A DNA stretch of 64,000 nucleotides from JAJVHZ01 sp041395385. GTDB taxonomy: Bacteria; Pseudomonadota; Gammaproteobacteria; JAJPIJ01. The translations under genes and the position numbers were made by a program. A model generated the notes under the pieces. That model ran no database searches. It saw nothing but the letters and a program-made list of their open reading frames with translations, and had not been told where the DNA came from. Every line of letters begins with the position of its first letter. Position 1 is the stretch's first letter. Of the stretch, positions 23,350-31,711 are shown one piece after another. The stretch covers positions 1-64,000 of the forward strand of contig JAWLAN010000011.1 in the NCBI GenBank assembly GCA_041395385.1, given 5' to 3'.

Positions 23350-25476
23350 CTATGCGGCGACGGCCTCCACCTGCACCAGGTTGTCGAAGACTCTCGGTGC
23401 GTTGCCCATTTCCACGAAATCCGCGGAGCTGGTGATATTCACCGTGCCGTTGTTGAACTGCCGCCAGTAGCCGAGCGTGGCGACGACCACGCCCGGGTTC
23501 ACGTCGTCCGTGACTCGGGCGACGCCCTGGAAACCGCCACGGTCGTTGAACACACGCACGGTATGGCCGTCTTTGATGCGGCGCGCTCCGGCGTCGGCCG
23601 GATTGATCAGCACGAACTGGGCACCCTGCTCTTTCTGTTTGCCTTCCATGTTGGCGTAGCAGGAATTCAGGAACGCGTGGCTCTTCGGCGTGATGATGTT
23701 CAAGGGGTATCTTTTCGCCAGTTCCGGGTTGGTTTCCGGACGTTCCTTGGGCGGGAGGTAGTCCGGCAGGGGATCGATATCCTCGCCCGGTTGCATGCCC
23801 TCGTACATCTGCCGGAACGGCGGGGCGACGAAGTTCTTGGCACCGTCAACGCGGAAATGGCACTTGCCCGTTGGTGTCGGGAAGTTGCCTTCCCGGTGCG
23901 GGCAGCGGTCGTCCCTGGTCCCGACGTTGAGGCGTGCATAGCCATGCTCGCGCAGGTAGTCGAGATCGATGCCCTCGCAGGCAGGGGCGTCCCAGTCGAT
24001 GAAGTGCTCCAGGCATTCCGTGTCGGACCACTTCAGCCGTTCGTCCTCGTAGCCCATGCGCTCGGCCAGGCGGCGGAAGATCTCGTTGTTGGGGAGACAC
24101 TCGCCGGGGGCATCGGCGCATTTGGTGTTGTAGGTCAGGTACAGATGGCCCCAGGAGAGAATGATGTCCTCCATTTCCGCGCCCATGGCCGCGGGCAGCA
24201 GGATGTCGGCGTAGGACGCCGTGTCGGAGATGAAATGCTCGGCGGAAACCTGGAACAGTTCCTCGCGCATCAGTCCTTCCACCACCTTGTCGGCTTCCGG
24301 GGATTGCGTCACCGGGTTGGAGTTCCAGCACATCAGCGATCGGATCGGGGTCGAGAGCGGCAACTCGCCGGTCAGGGCGCGGCCAAGTTGCAGGATGTTC
24401 ACCACCTGGGTGCCCTCCGGGATCCAATCCGGGCGGCAGATGACGTCAAACTTGTAGGGATGCTCCCACACCGGGAATTGGGTGATGCCGCCGCCGACAT
24501 GCCGCCAGGCGCCGGTCAGCGCCGGGATGCACGTGACCGCGCGGATGGTCTGGGCGCCGCCGTAATGGCGTTCCAGGCCGACACCGATTCGGATGGCGGC
24601 CGGTTGTTCGGTGGCAAGTTCCCTCGCCAGCTTGCGGATGTCCGCCGCCGAAACTCCGGTAATTTCCTCGGCCCATTCCGGCGTGCGATCCCTGGCGCGT
24701 TCGGCGAGATCCTCGAAACCGACCGTGTATTTGTCGACGTAGTCCCTGTCCACCAGCCCCTGCTCGATGATGCTGTTGATGACCGCCATGGCCAGTGCGC
24801 CGTCGGTGGCCGGTTTGGGGGTGATGTGCCAGTCGGCCTGTTTCGCGGTGCGTGATTTGTAGGCGTCTATGACGACAACCTTCGCGCCCCGCTTTCTCGC
24901 ATCCATCACGATGTGCCAGTGGTGCAGGTTGGTGCTGACACTGTTGCAGGCCCAGATGACGATGTACTTGGAGTGAATGTAGCTTTCCGGATCGAGGCCG
25001 GCGGTGGGCCCGATGGTCAGCAGCCAGGCGGTGCAGGAGCCTTCACCGCAATAGGTGCGCTCACATACTGTCGCCCCCATGCGATTGAAAAAGGCATCGC
25101 CGCCGTTGAGGCCGTGCACCAGGCCCTGGTGACCGAGGTAACTCGCCGGCAGGATGGCCTGCGGGCCGTCTTCGGCGATGATCCGTTTCCACTTGCTGGC
25201 GATTTCGTCCAGCGCCTCGTCCCAGCTGATGCGCTCGAACTGCTTCGACCCTTTAGGGCCGCTCCGGCGCATGGGATAGAGCAGGCGATCGGGATGGTAG
25301 TGGCGTTTTTCGTAGTCTTTCAACTTGACGCACAGACCGCCGCGCGTCATGGGGTGTTCCTTGTTGCCGCGAACACCGGTCAGTCGACCGTTCTCCACTT
25401 CAAAGACCATGGAGCAGGTGTCGGGACAATCGTGCGGACAACCGCCGTGGTAGGTATTCTTGACTGCTGTGGACAT
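23350..25476 (-). CDS. Orphan molybdopterin-dependent oxidoreductase (DMSO reductase family)
   Basis: The start at 25476 has a GGAGG element and gives 708 residues. The N-terminus binds a [4Fe-4S] cluster through Cys13, Cys17, Cys21 and Cys49 (CX3CX3CX27C). The molybdopterin domains follow, and the segment ERTYCGEGSC contains a cysteine that could ligate molybdenum. No iron-sulfur or membrane subunit is adjacent and there is no twin-arginine signal, so this is probably a soluble single-subunit enzyme. Related soluble members include formate- and thiol-active enzymes; the substrate is unknown. Third-position GC looks lower than in the neighbours, the gene has its own strong terminator, and ftsH-tail repeats flank it, all hinting at acquisition. 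Confidence 0.85.
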   Translation of the reverse strand: MSTAVKNTYHGGCPHDCPDTCSMVFEVENGRLTGVRGNKEHPMTRGGLCVKLKDYEKRHYHPDRLLYPMRRSGPKGSKQFERISWDEALDEIASKWKRIIAEDGPQAILPASYLGHQGLVHGLNGGDAFFNRMGATVCERTYCGEGSCTAWLLTIGPTAGLDPESYIHSKYIVIWACNSVSTNLHHWHIVMDARKRGAKVVVIDAYKSRTAKQADWHITPKPATDGALAMAVINSIIEQGLVDRDYVDKYTVGFEDLAERARDRTPEWAEEITGVSAADIRKLARELATEQPAAIRIGVGLERHYGGAQTIRAVTCIPALTGAWRHVGGGITQFPVWEHPYKFDVICRPDWIPEGTQVVNILQLGRALTGELPLSTPIRSLMCWNSNPVTQSPEADKVVEGLMREELFQVSAEHFISDTASYADILLPAAMGAEMEDIILSWGHLYLTYNTKCADAPGECLPNNEIFRRLAERMGYEDERLKWSDTECLEHFIDWDAPACEGIDLDYLREHGYARLNVGTRDDRCPHREGNFPTPTGKCHFRVDGAKNFVAPPFRQMYEGMQPGEDIDPLPDYLPPKERPETNPELAKRYPLNIITPKSHAFLNSCYANMEGKQKEQGAQFVLINPADAGARRIKDGHTVRVFNDRGGFQGVARVTDDVNPGVVVATLGYWRQFNNGTVNITSSADFVEMGNAPRVFDNLVQVEAVAA

Positions 25477-25921
25477 CGAAGCGCCTCCTCGTAACGTGTC
25501 GTTGTACGTCGTCCCGAAACCTGGGTACGGGAAGAATAAGCCCGCCTTTTGACCAAGTCGAGCGGTCGTTCGCAGCCGATGCTCTCCGCAGTGCGGCAGT
25601 GCAATAACGAGGAATCCGGCCTGGACTCCGCTCGCATCGCCGTCATCGAGCCACTGCTTTCTCGAAATACGGCGCCTCCTGCCCGTCCGGCCGGCAGGAA
25701 CCGTGCCGCGTTGCCGTGCGCCGCATCTCGAGCTGCCAGGTCGCCTGCCGGTGCAACAGGCGATTCGGCCCGCCGCTGTGCCGGCCGGCGGCGCTCGTCC
25801 CTCGGGCAAGGCAGCGCGCCCCCTTGCGCAGGTGTGTGCCAACGACAGGGTAGACGATGCCGGGCAACCGGCCCATGCGCGCGGGGCGGCTGGCGAACAG
25901 GGAGCGCAACGGCCGCATGCC
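25477..25921. other. Region between ftsH and the molybdopterin oxidoreductase
   Basis: These 445 bases contain no confident gene. A 91-residue minus-strand frame (25918-25643) starts three bases behind the ftsH stop, but its arginine-rich composition looks like chance coding. The last 60 bases near 25500 are relatively AT-rich and may carry the oxidoreductase promoter. Confidence 0.4.
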
Positions 25922-27745
25922 TCAGGCGGCCGGTGCAAGCTGTTGACGCAGCGGACGCAGGTCCTCCTCGCCCAGCGTCTCGGCCGCGAGCAGCCGCTCC
26001 GCCCAGGTCTGCAGCAGATCGCGGTGCTGGCGTAGTATCGCGGTGGCCTGCTCGAAGGCCGCCCCCACGATCTCCCGCACCGCACAGTCGATCTCGCGCG
26101 CCGTCTCCTCGCTGAAATCGCGCCCCGGCGCGGCACTCCCCGGCATGTCCAGGAATCGCGACCTCTCGCCCTCGTAGGTCACGTGCCCGAGAGCGGCGAC
26201 CATCCCGTAGCGCATCACCATGGAGCGCGCGATGTCGGTGACCTTCGCCAGATCATCGGCGGCGCCGGTCGAGAGGTGTCCGAAGACCAGCGTCTCCGCC
26301 GCCCTGCCGCCGAGCAGGACGGCCATCTTGTTCTGCAGTTCCTGCTGCGTCATCAGGTAGCGATCTTCCGTGGGCCGCTGGATCGTGTAGCCCAGCGCGC
26401 CTATCCCGCGCGGGATGATGGAGATCTTGTGGACCGGGTCGGCGCCCCGCAGCGTCATGGCAACCATCGCGTGCCCCATCTCGTGGTAGGCGATGGTGCG
26501 GCGCTCCTGCTCGTTCAGGACGCGGTTCTTCTTTTCCAGGCCGGCGACGATGCGCTCGATGGCGCGCGTGAAATCCTCCATGCTGACCGCGCTCGCCTTG
26601 CGCCGCGTGGCGAGCAACGCCGCCTCGTTGATGAGATTGGCGATGTCGGCGCCGGAGAATCCGGGCGTCAGCGCCGCCAGCTGCTCCTTGTTCACGTCGG
26701 GCGCGATCTGGATCTTGCGGATGTGCACGTTGACGATGTCCAGCCGCCCTTTCCTGTCAGGGCGATCGACCAGCACCTGCCGATCGAAGCGGCCGGCGCG
26801 TAACAACGCCGGGTCCAGGATCTCGGGGCGATTGGTCGCCGCCAGAAGCAGCAGGCCGCTGCTCGGGTCGAAACCGTCCATCTCGGCGAGCAGCTGGTTG
26901 AGCGTCTGCTCCTTCTCGTCGTGGCCGCCGCCGGGGCCGAAGGCGCCGCGCGCCCGCCCGAGCGCGTCGAGCTCGTCGATGAAGATGATCGCCGGCGCCT
27001 TCTGGCGCGCCTGTTCGAACAGGTCGCGCACGCGCGCGGCGCCGACGCCGACGAACATCTCGACGAACTCCGAGCCGCTGATGGAGAAGAACGGCACCCC
27101 GGCCTCGCCGGCCACGGCGCGCGCGAGCAGCGTCTTGCCGGTGCCGGGCGGACCGACCAGGAGCACGCCCTTGGGAATGCGGGCGCCGAGGCGGCCGTAC
27201 TCGCGCGGATTTTTCAGGAAGTTGACCACCTCCTGCAGCTCTTCCTTCGCCTCGTCGACGCCGGCCACGTCGTCGAAGCTCACCTTGACGTTGGTCTCTA
27301 CGTAGACGCGGGCCTTGCTCTTGCCGACGGCCAGAAAGCCTCCGCCCAGCCCCTCTCTCCCCGCCAGCCGGCGGATCACGAACGACCACAGCGCGAAGAA
27401 GACCACCACCGGCACGATCCACGACAACAGGTCGCGGACGAAGGTGTTCTCGACCGCCTGCGTGTAGCGCACCCGATGCTCGTCGAGCAGCTTTGCGAGC
27501 TCGGGCTCGACGCGGCTGGTGACGAATTGCGTGCGGCCATTCGGCAGCGGGGCCTTGAGCTCGCCGCGGATCGTCTCGGTGCCGATGATCACCTCCTTGA
27601 CCCCATCCTCCTTCAGGTATTTCTGGAAATCACTGTAGGGGATGAGCTCGACCTGGCGCGCCGCAATCCAGTAGTTCTGCAGCCAGATCACGGTCAGCAC
27701 GGCGACGATCCAGTACCAGATGCTTATGTGTGTCTGTCTCTCCAT
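25922..27745 (-). CDS. ftsH: ATP-dependent zinc metalloprotease FtsH (second-type paralogue)
   Basis: This 607-residue membrane protease has two N-terminal transmembrane helices (about 8-25 and 105-126). The AAA Walker A motif GPPGTGKT is at 198-205, with Walker B IIFIDELDA, and the zinc motif is HEMGH at 421-425. It extracts and degrades membrane and short-lived proteins. The start MERQTH at 27745 has a GGAG element. Its place in a stress block, away from rlmE/folP, suggests an accessory copy beside a housekeeping ftsH elsewhere. Its 3' end is partly duplicated at 22985-23124. Confidence 0.94.
   Translation of the reverse strand: MERQTHISIWYWIVAVLTVIWLQNYWIAARQVELIPYSDFQKYLKEDGVKEVIIGTETIRGELKAPLPNGRTQFVTSRVEPELAKLLDEHRVRYTQAVENTFVRDLLSWIVPVVVFFALWSFVIRRLAGREGLGGGFLAVGKSKARVYVETNVKVSFDDVAGVDEAKEELQEVVNFLKNPREYGRLGARIPKGVLLVGPPGTGKTLLARAVAGEAGVPFFSISGSEFVEMFVGVGAARVRDLFEQARQKAPAIIFIDELDALGRARGAFGPGGGHDEKEQTLNQLLAEMDGFDPSSGLLLLAATNRPEILDPALLRAGRFDRQVLVDRPDRKGRLDIVNVHIRKIQIAPDVNKEQLAALTPGFSGADIANLINEAALLATRRKASAVSMEDFTRAIERIVAGLEKKNRVLNEQERRTIAYHEMGHAMVAMTLRGADPVHKISIIPRGIGALGYTIQRPTEDRYLMTQQELQNKMAVLLGGRAAETLVFGHLSTGAADDLAKVTDIARSMVMRYGMVAALGHVTYEGERSRFLDMPGSAAPGRDFSEETAREIDCAVREIVGAAFEQATAILRQHRDLLQTWAERLLAAETLGEEDLRPLRQQLAPAA
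25929..26061. repeat. 133-base direct repeat, copy 2 (inside ftsH)
   Basis: This is the intact counterpart of the diverged block at 22992-23124 and encodes the last residues of FtsH. The gap-free alignment and shared stop position indicate a segmental duplication of the ftsH end. Confidence 0.75.
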
Positions 27746-28079
27746 CGTCTCCCGTCTCCTGCCTCTCGTTCGCCCTGGGGCCGCGCCCGCCACGTGGCGC
27801 GCCCGGCCCAGCGGGTCGTTCTCCGCGGGTCACTGGCGCCACGATATCGGCGGCCAGCGACGCTCACCATGACCGCGCGCAAGCGCCGATCCCGCGCTCC
27901 CCCGGGCGCACGGCCGCGGCCCGGCTGGCGTTCCAGCCCGGGCGTCGGGCGGCATGCGCCCCCCGACCATGCTCCCGGCGTATCAATGACCTGCGAAATA
28001 CCGCCTAACATATTGAATATAGGCTTTAACTGGATTGACTTGGAAGTGAATTCTCATACTCCCGCCCCGGCTCGAGTTC

Positions 28080-28108
28080 TTGCCGAAAGTCCAATCCAAG
28101 ATTATTAT
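28080..28108 (+). promoter_or_regulatory. Candidate promoter of the toxin-antitoxin operon
   Basis: TTGCCG at 28080-28085 and TATTAT at 28103-28108 are separated by 17 bases, a good sigma-70 arrangement in the only AT-rich part of this intergenic region. Transcription would start near 28115, directly at the palindrome. Confidence 0.5.
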
Positions 28109-28114
28109 TCATGA

Positions 28115-28132
28115 AAGTTTATATGTAGACTT
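28115..28132. promoter_or_regulatory. Palindrome before the antitoxin gene, candidate autoregulatory operator
   Basis: AAGTTTATATGTAGACTT is an imperfect inverted repeat with one mismatch between its seven-base arms. It overlaps the expected transcription start and ends five bases before the ATG of the Xre-type antitoxin, where autorepression sites of such systems normally lie. Confidence 0.5.
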
Positions 28133-28137
28133 ACGCG

Positions 28138-28560
28138 ATGACGACTCGCTCCGACCCGCAGACCACCGAACCCGCCCTCGTCCCGTCGGCCGAGATGAGC
28201 GCCGCCGGGCTGCGGGCCTTCGCGCGCATCGCCAAACTCTGGCAGCTGAGCGTCGAGGAGCAGCGCACCCTCCTCGGCCAGCCGCCGCGATCCTCCTTCT
28301 TCGCCTGGCGCAGGCATCCGGAGAAGGCGGTCCTGCCCCGCGATACGCTCGAGCGACTGTCGAACATCCTGGGCATTTACAAGTCGCTGCAGATCCTTTT
28401 CCCGGACCCCGCGGTTGCCGATGCGTGGATACGCAAGCCCAACAGCGCGCCGCCCTTCGGCGGTCAGGCGGCGCTGACGCGCATGCTGGCGGGCAATGTC
28501 AGCGACCTGTATCTCGTGCGGCGCTACCTCGACGGCGTGCGTGGCGGCGGCGGGCCGTGA
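28138..28560 (+). CDS. Xre/MbcA/ParS-type antitoxin
   Basis: This 140-residue protein has an N-terminal helical DNA-binding region and the C-terminal toxin-binding domain typical of the Xre/MbcA/ParS family (LSNILGIYKSLQILFPDP, then AWIRKPNSAPPFGGQAALTRML). Antitoxins of this type neutralise RES-domain toxins and repress their own operon. Its stop overlaps the toxin start (GTGA), as usual for a pair. Confidence 0.9.
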   Translation: MTTRSDPQTTEPALVPSAEMSAAGLRAFARIAKLWQLSVEEQRTLLGQPPRSSFFAWRRHPEKAVLPRDTLERLSNILGIYKSLQILFPDPAVADAWIRKPNSAPPFGGQAALTRMLAGNVSDLYLVRRYLDGVRGGGGP

Positions 28561-29231
28561 GCATCCGGGTGCGCCGCGTGCGCTGGAACCCGGCGAACCG
28601 GATCGTCCCGACACGTTACCCGACGGTCTTTCTCTATGATCGCGTCGCCGGCCCGGAGGAGTTCGACGCGTTGTACGCGCTGGAGGCGCTGACCAACGAC
28701 CGGCTGCGTGACCAGGCGGGCGAGATCGAGCTCGTGCCGCGCGAGCAACGGGTCTTCGGACCCGGCAGCGGACCGATCATGGCGGCGTTCACGCACGTCA
28801 ACCCGGGCGGCAGCCGCTTCTCCGACGGCAGCTACGGCGTCTGCTATGCCGCCAACCGGCGGGCGACGGCGATCGCGGAGACCCGCTACCACCATGCGCG
28901 TTTCCTGCTCGCCACGGGGGAGCCGCCGATGCACCTGCCGATGCGCCTGTACCACGTACGCATCGACGCGCCGCTGCACGATCTCCTGCCGCCGGGCGCG
29001 GTCGACGGGGCGGTCTACGCGCCGGACTCCTACACGGCCTCACGCGCGCTCGGCATGCAGCTGCGCGCGCAGGGCTCCCGCGGTGTGGTCTATCGCAGCG
29101 TGCGCGAGGAGGGCGGGCAGTGCGTCGGACTGTTCTCGCCGCGCGGCGCAAGCGAGTGTCTGCACGCCGCCTACCTCATCTATGACTGGAATGGAGCGGA
29201 GTTCTCCGGGGTCTACGAGCAGGTGGCGTAG
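28557..29231 (+). CDS. RES-domain toxin
   Basis: This 224-residue protein has the RES-domain hallmarks: an arginine in the N-terminal strand region (GSRFSDGSYGVCYAANRRATAIAETRYHH), a glutamate in AIAETRYH and a late serine-containing block (ASRALGMQLRAQGSRGVVYRS). RES toxins consume NAD+ or ADP-ribosylate targets; one studied member, ParT, modifies PRPP synthetase. The GTG start overlaps the antitoxin stop. The window also encodes an extra PRPP synthase about 11 kb away, an intriguing but unproven link. Confidence 0.9.
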   Translation: MSIRVRRVRWNPANRIVPTRYPTVFLYDRVAGPEEFDALYALEALTNDRLRDQAGEIELVPREQRVFGPGSGPIMAAFTHVNPGGSRFSDGSYGVCYAANRRATAIAETRYHHARFLLATGEPPMHLPMRLYHVRIDAPLHDLLPPGAVDGAVYAPDSYTASRALGMQLRAQGSRGVVYRSVREEGGQCVGLFSPRGASECLHAAYLIYDWNGAEFSGVYEQVA

Positions 29232-29238
29232 CGTCGCC

Positions 29239-31674
29239 TCAGTTGCGCAGCGCCGCGCCCGTCGTCAGCGTGTGGTGGATGCGCGCCTGGGTCCGCGGAT
29301 GCCGCAGCAGCTCGAGGAATCCCTGGCGTTCGATGTCGAGTAGCGTATCCTCCGCGACCGCCGTGCCGGAGTCGATCTCTCCGCCGGTCAGGGCCAGCGC
29401 GACGCGCAGCCCGACGTACGCGTCGTGTTCGCTCATGCGCCCGGCGGCGAGGGCCTGCCGCATGTCCTCGTTCAATCGACGCATGCCGTCGCGGCCGCTC
29501 ACCGGGATCGCCGCCCGACCGGGCGGCCGGTAACCCGCATCGGCGAGCGCCCGCACCTGCTCCACCGCCACGTGCAGCAGCTCCTCCGGGTTCATGATGA
29601 TTACGTCGGACTCGCGCAGGTAGCCGAAGATGCGGGCCTCCTCGGCGCTGCCCGACCGTCTGGCGGTCATGATCAGTCCGAATGCGCGCGCCAGCTCTTC
29701 CAGCGGATCCCGCCCGCCCCCGATCGATGCCGCGCGCCGGGCCATCTCCTTGCAGCCGCCGGCCGCCGGCAGCACGCCGACGCCGGTCTCCACGAGTCCT
29801 ATCCGGCTCTCCATGCAGGCGACGGTGCGCGCGCAATGCATCATGACCTCACAGGCTCCGCCCAGGACGAGATCGCGCACCGCCGCCACGGTCGGCACGA
29901 GCGCACACCGCAGGCGCCGCGTTGCGGCCTGGAAGTGGCGCAGGATCGCCTCGACACCCGGCAGTCCCTGCGTTCGCATGACGGCATTGAACTCCTTGAG
30001 ATCGGCACCGGCGCTGAACGGCGGCGCGAACTGCCAGATCACCAGGCCGGCGAACTCGCGTTCGGCGAGGTCCACGGCGCGGTGCATGCTCTCGAGTACC
30101 TCGGCGTTGATGACGTTCAGGCGGGTGTTGAAGCTGAGCACCGCCACGTCGCCGTGCGCACGCCACAGGCGCGCCGAGGCGTTCTCGAAGATGCCCGCGC
30201 ACGGCCGTGCGGGTTCGCCGAACAGCCGATCCGAATACGGCTGGCGCGCGTAGACCTCGAGGGTCGAACGCGGAAGATATGCGCGCGCGGCCGGCGACCA
30301 CGATCCCTTCGCGTTGTGCGCCTCCTGGATCTCGTGCACCCAGCCCGGAAGCGGGACCCGGGCCAGTGCCTCGCCGGCCGCGATGTCCTCGTCAATGAGT
30401 CGCACCAGGCGCTGCCAGCCCGCCGACTGCCAGGTCTCGAAGGGACCCTGGCGCCAGCCAAAACCCCAGCGCATGGCCAGATCGACGTCGCGCGCGCTGT
30501 CGGCGATCCCGGCGAGGTGCGCCGCGGCGTAATGCAGGCCGTCGCGCAGGAGGGACCAGAGATAGCGCGCCTGCGGATGCGCGCAGGCGCGCAATGCGGC
30601 AAGACGCTCCCACGGGTCGGCCATGCGAAGTATCGTCTCGACCTCGTCTGCCGGCTGCGCGTCGCCGCGGACGTATTCGCCGCTGGTGTGATCGTAGACC
30701 TCGATGGCATCGCCGGTCTTCCGGTAGATGCCCCTGCCCGCCTTCTGACCGAGCGCCCCGTTGCGGATCAGATCGCGCATCCACGGAGGGACGGCGAAGT
30801 ACCCGACCCACGGATCCCCGGCGAGCAGCGTCGACGGTCCCTCCAGCACGTGCGCGTACGTATCCAGGCCGACGATGTCGACGGTGCGGAAGGTGGCGCT
30901 CTTCGGCCGACCCAGGCGCGCGCCGCTCAGGGCATCGGCCAGATCGGGCCGCAATCCGTAGCGGTCGGCGTGGTGGATCGACATGGCCAGCGCGGCGATG
31001 CCGATGCGGTTGCCGATGAAGTTCGGCGTGTTCCTGGCCCGGATCACGCCCTTGCCGAGGTGCGTGACCAGAAAGGCCTCGATGGCATCCAGCAGCGCGT
31101 GGTCCGTGCTGCCGCACGGTGTCAGTTCCACCAGCCGCATGTAACGTGGCGGGTTGAAAAAATGGATGCCACAGAATCGCGGGCGCAGCTCGCGGGGAAG
31201 CGCGTCCGCCATCGCCTCGATGCTCAGTCCCGAGGTGTTGGTGGCTAGCACGGTCCGCGGGCCGACGTCAGGGGCGATGTGCCGCAGCAGTCCTGTCTTC
31301 AGATCCAGGCGTTCCGCGACCGCCTCGACGAGCAGATCGCAGTCCCGCAGCAGCCCCGCGTCCGTGTCGTAGCCGCATGGCCTGATGCGGGCGGTGAACT
31401 CGCCGCTCGCCAGCGGCGGCGGATCGATCGCGGACAGCCTCGCGATGGCCCGCCGCGCGAGGCCGCGCGGATCCGCGGCCTCGGCGAGATCGAACAGCAG
31501 CGTCTGAATGCCCGCGTTGGCCAGATGCGCGGCGATCTGCGCCCCCATGACGCCGGCGCCGAGCACCGCGGCGACGCGGACCTGCAGACCCGCCGGACCG
31601 GCACGGTAGGCCGCGGCCGGCGCGGATGCCGCCTCGCCACCACGGCTGCCGGTGTTCACGGGCGCGTCAGTCAC
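29239..31674 (-). CDS. 3-hydroxyacyl-CoA dehydrogenase / enoyl-CoA hydratase fusion
   Basis: This 811-residue two-domain enzyme has an N-terminal NAD-binding 3-hydroxyacyl-CoA dehydrogenase (AAVLGAGVMGAQIAAHLA, then the GIHFFNPPRYM catalytic histidine block). A crotonase-fold enoyl-CoA hydratase follows (residues about 555-811, FSAGADLKEF oxyanion region). This order is the reverse of FadB and matches FadN-like proteins. It would carry out hydration and oxidation in beta-oxidation or a related acyl-CoA route. The GTG at 31674 is the likely start. It follows the PotF-type gene by about 37 bases, so they may be one operon. Confidence 0.9.
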   Translation of the reverse strand: MTDAPVNTGSRGGEAASAPAAAYRAGPAGLQVRVAAVLGAGVMGAQIAAHLANAGIQTLLFDLAEAADPRGLARRAIARLSAIDPPPLASGEFTARIRPCGYDTDAGLLRDCDLLVEAVAERLDLKTGLLRHIAPDVGPRTVLATNTSGLSIEAMADALPRELRPRFCGIHFFNPPRYMRLVELTPCGSTDHALLDAIEAFLVTHLGKGVIRARNTPNFIGNRIGIAALAMSIHHADRYGLRPDLADALSGARLGRPKSATFRTVDIVGLDTYAHVLEGPSTLLAGDPWVGYFAVPPWMRDLIRNGALGQKAGRGIYRKTGDAIEVYDHTSGEYVRGDAQPADEVETILRMADPWERLAALRACAHPQARYLWSLLRDGLHYAAAHLAGIADSARDVDLAMRWGFGWRQGPFETWQSAGWQRLVRLIDEDIAAGEALARVPLPGWVHEIQEAHNAKGSWSPAARAYLPRSTLEVYARQPYSDRLFGEPARPCAGIFENASARLWRAHGDVAVLSFNTRLNVINAEVLESMHRAVDLAEREFAGLVIWQFAPPFSAGADLKEFNAVMRTQGLPGVEAILRHFQAATRRLRCALVPTVAAVRDLVLGGACEVMMHCARTVACMESRIGLVETGVGVLPAAGGCKEMARRAASIGGGRDPLEELARAFGLIMTARRSGSAEEARIFGYLRESDVIIMNPEELLHVAVEQVRALADAGYRPPGRAAIPVSGRDGMRRLNEDMRQALAAGRMSEHDAYVGLRVALALTGGEIDSGTAVAEDTLLDIERQGFLELLRHPRTQARIHHTLTTGAALRN

Positions 31675-31711
31675 CCGGCTGCGATCACCGTCCGCGGATC
31701 CCGCGGACGTT

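Larger units (their letters stand above)
27746..28137. other. Divergent region between ftsH and the toxin-antitoxin pair
   Basis: The first 250 bases are GC-rich without features that I can interpret. From about 28000 the sequence is markedly AT-rich and includes the promoter and palindrome described for the antitoxin gene. No gene is seen. Confidence 0.45.

Noticed and set aside
23341..24855. Plus-strand 504-residue frame
   Set aside because: It is the mirror of the molybdopterin oxidoreductase gene and has no start site or family motifs.
25643..25918. Minus-strand 91-residue frame directly behind ftsH
   Set aside because: The start is close to the ftsH stop, but the arginine-rich sequence has no recognisable motif or composition of a real protein; kept only as a note in the intergenic entry.
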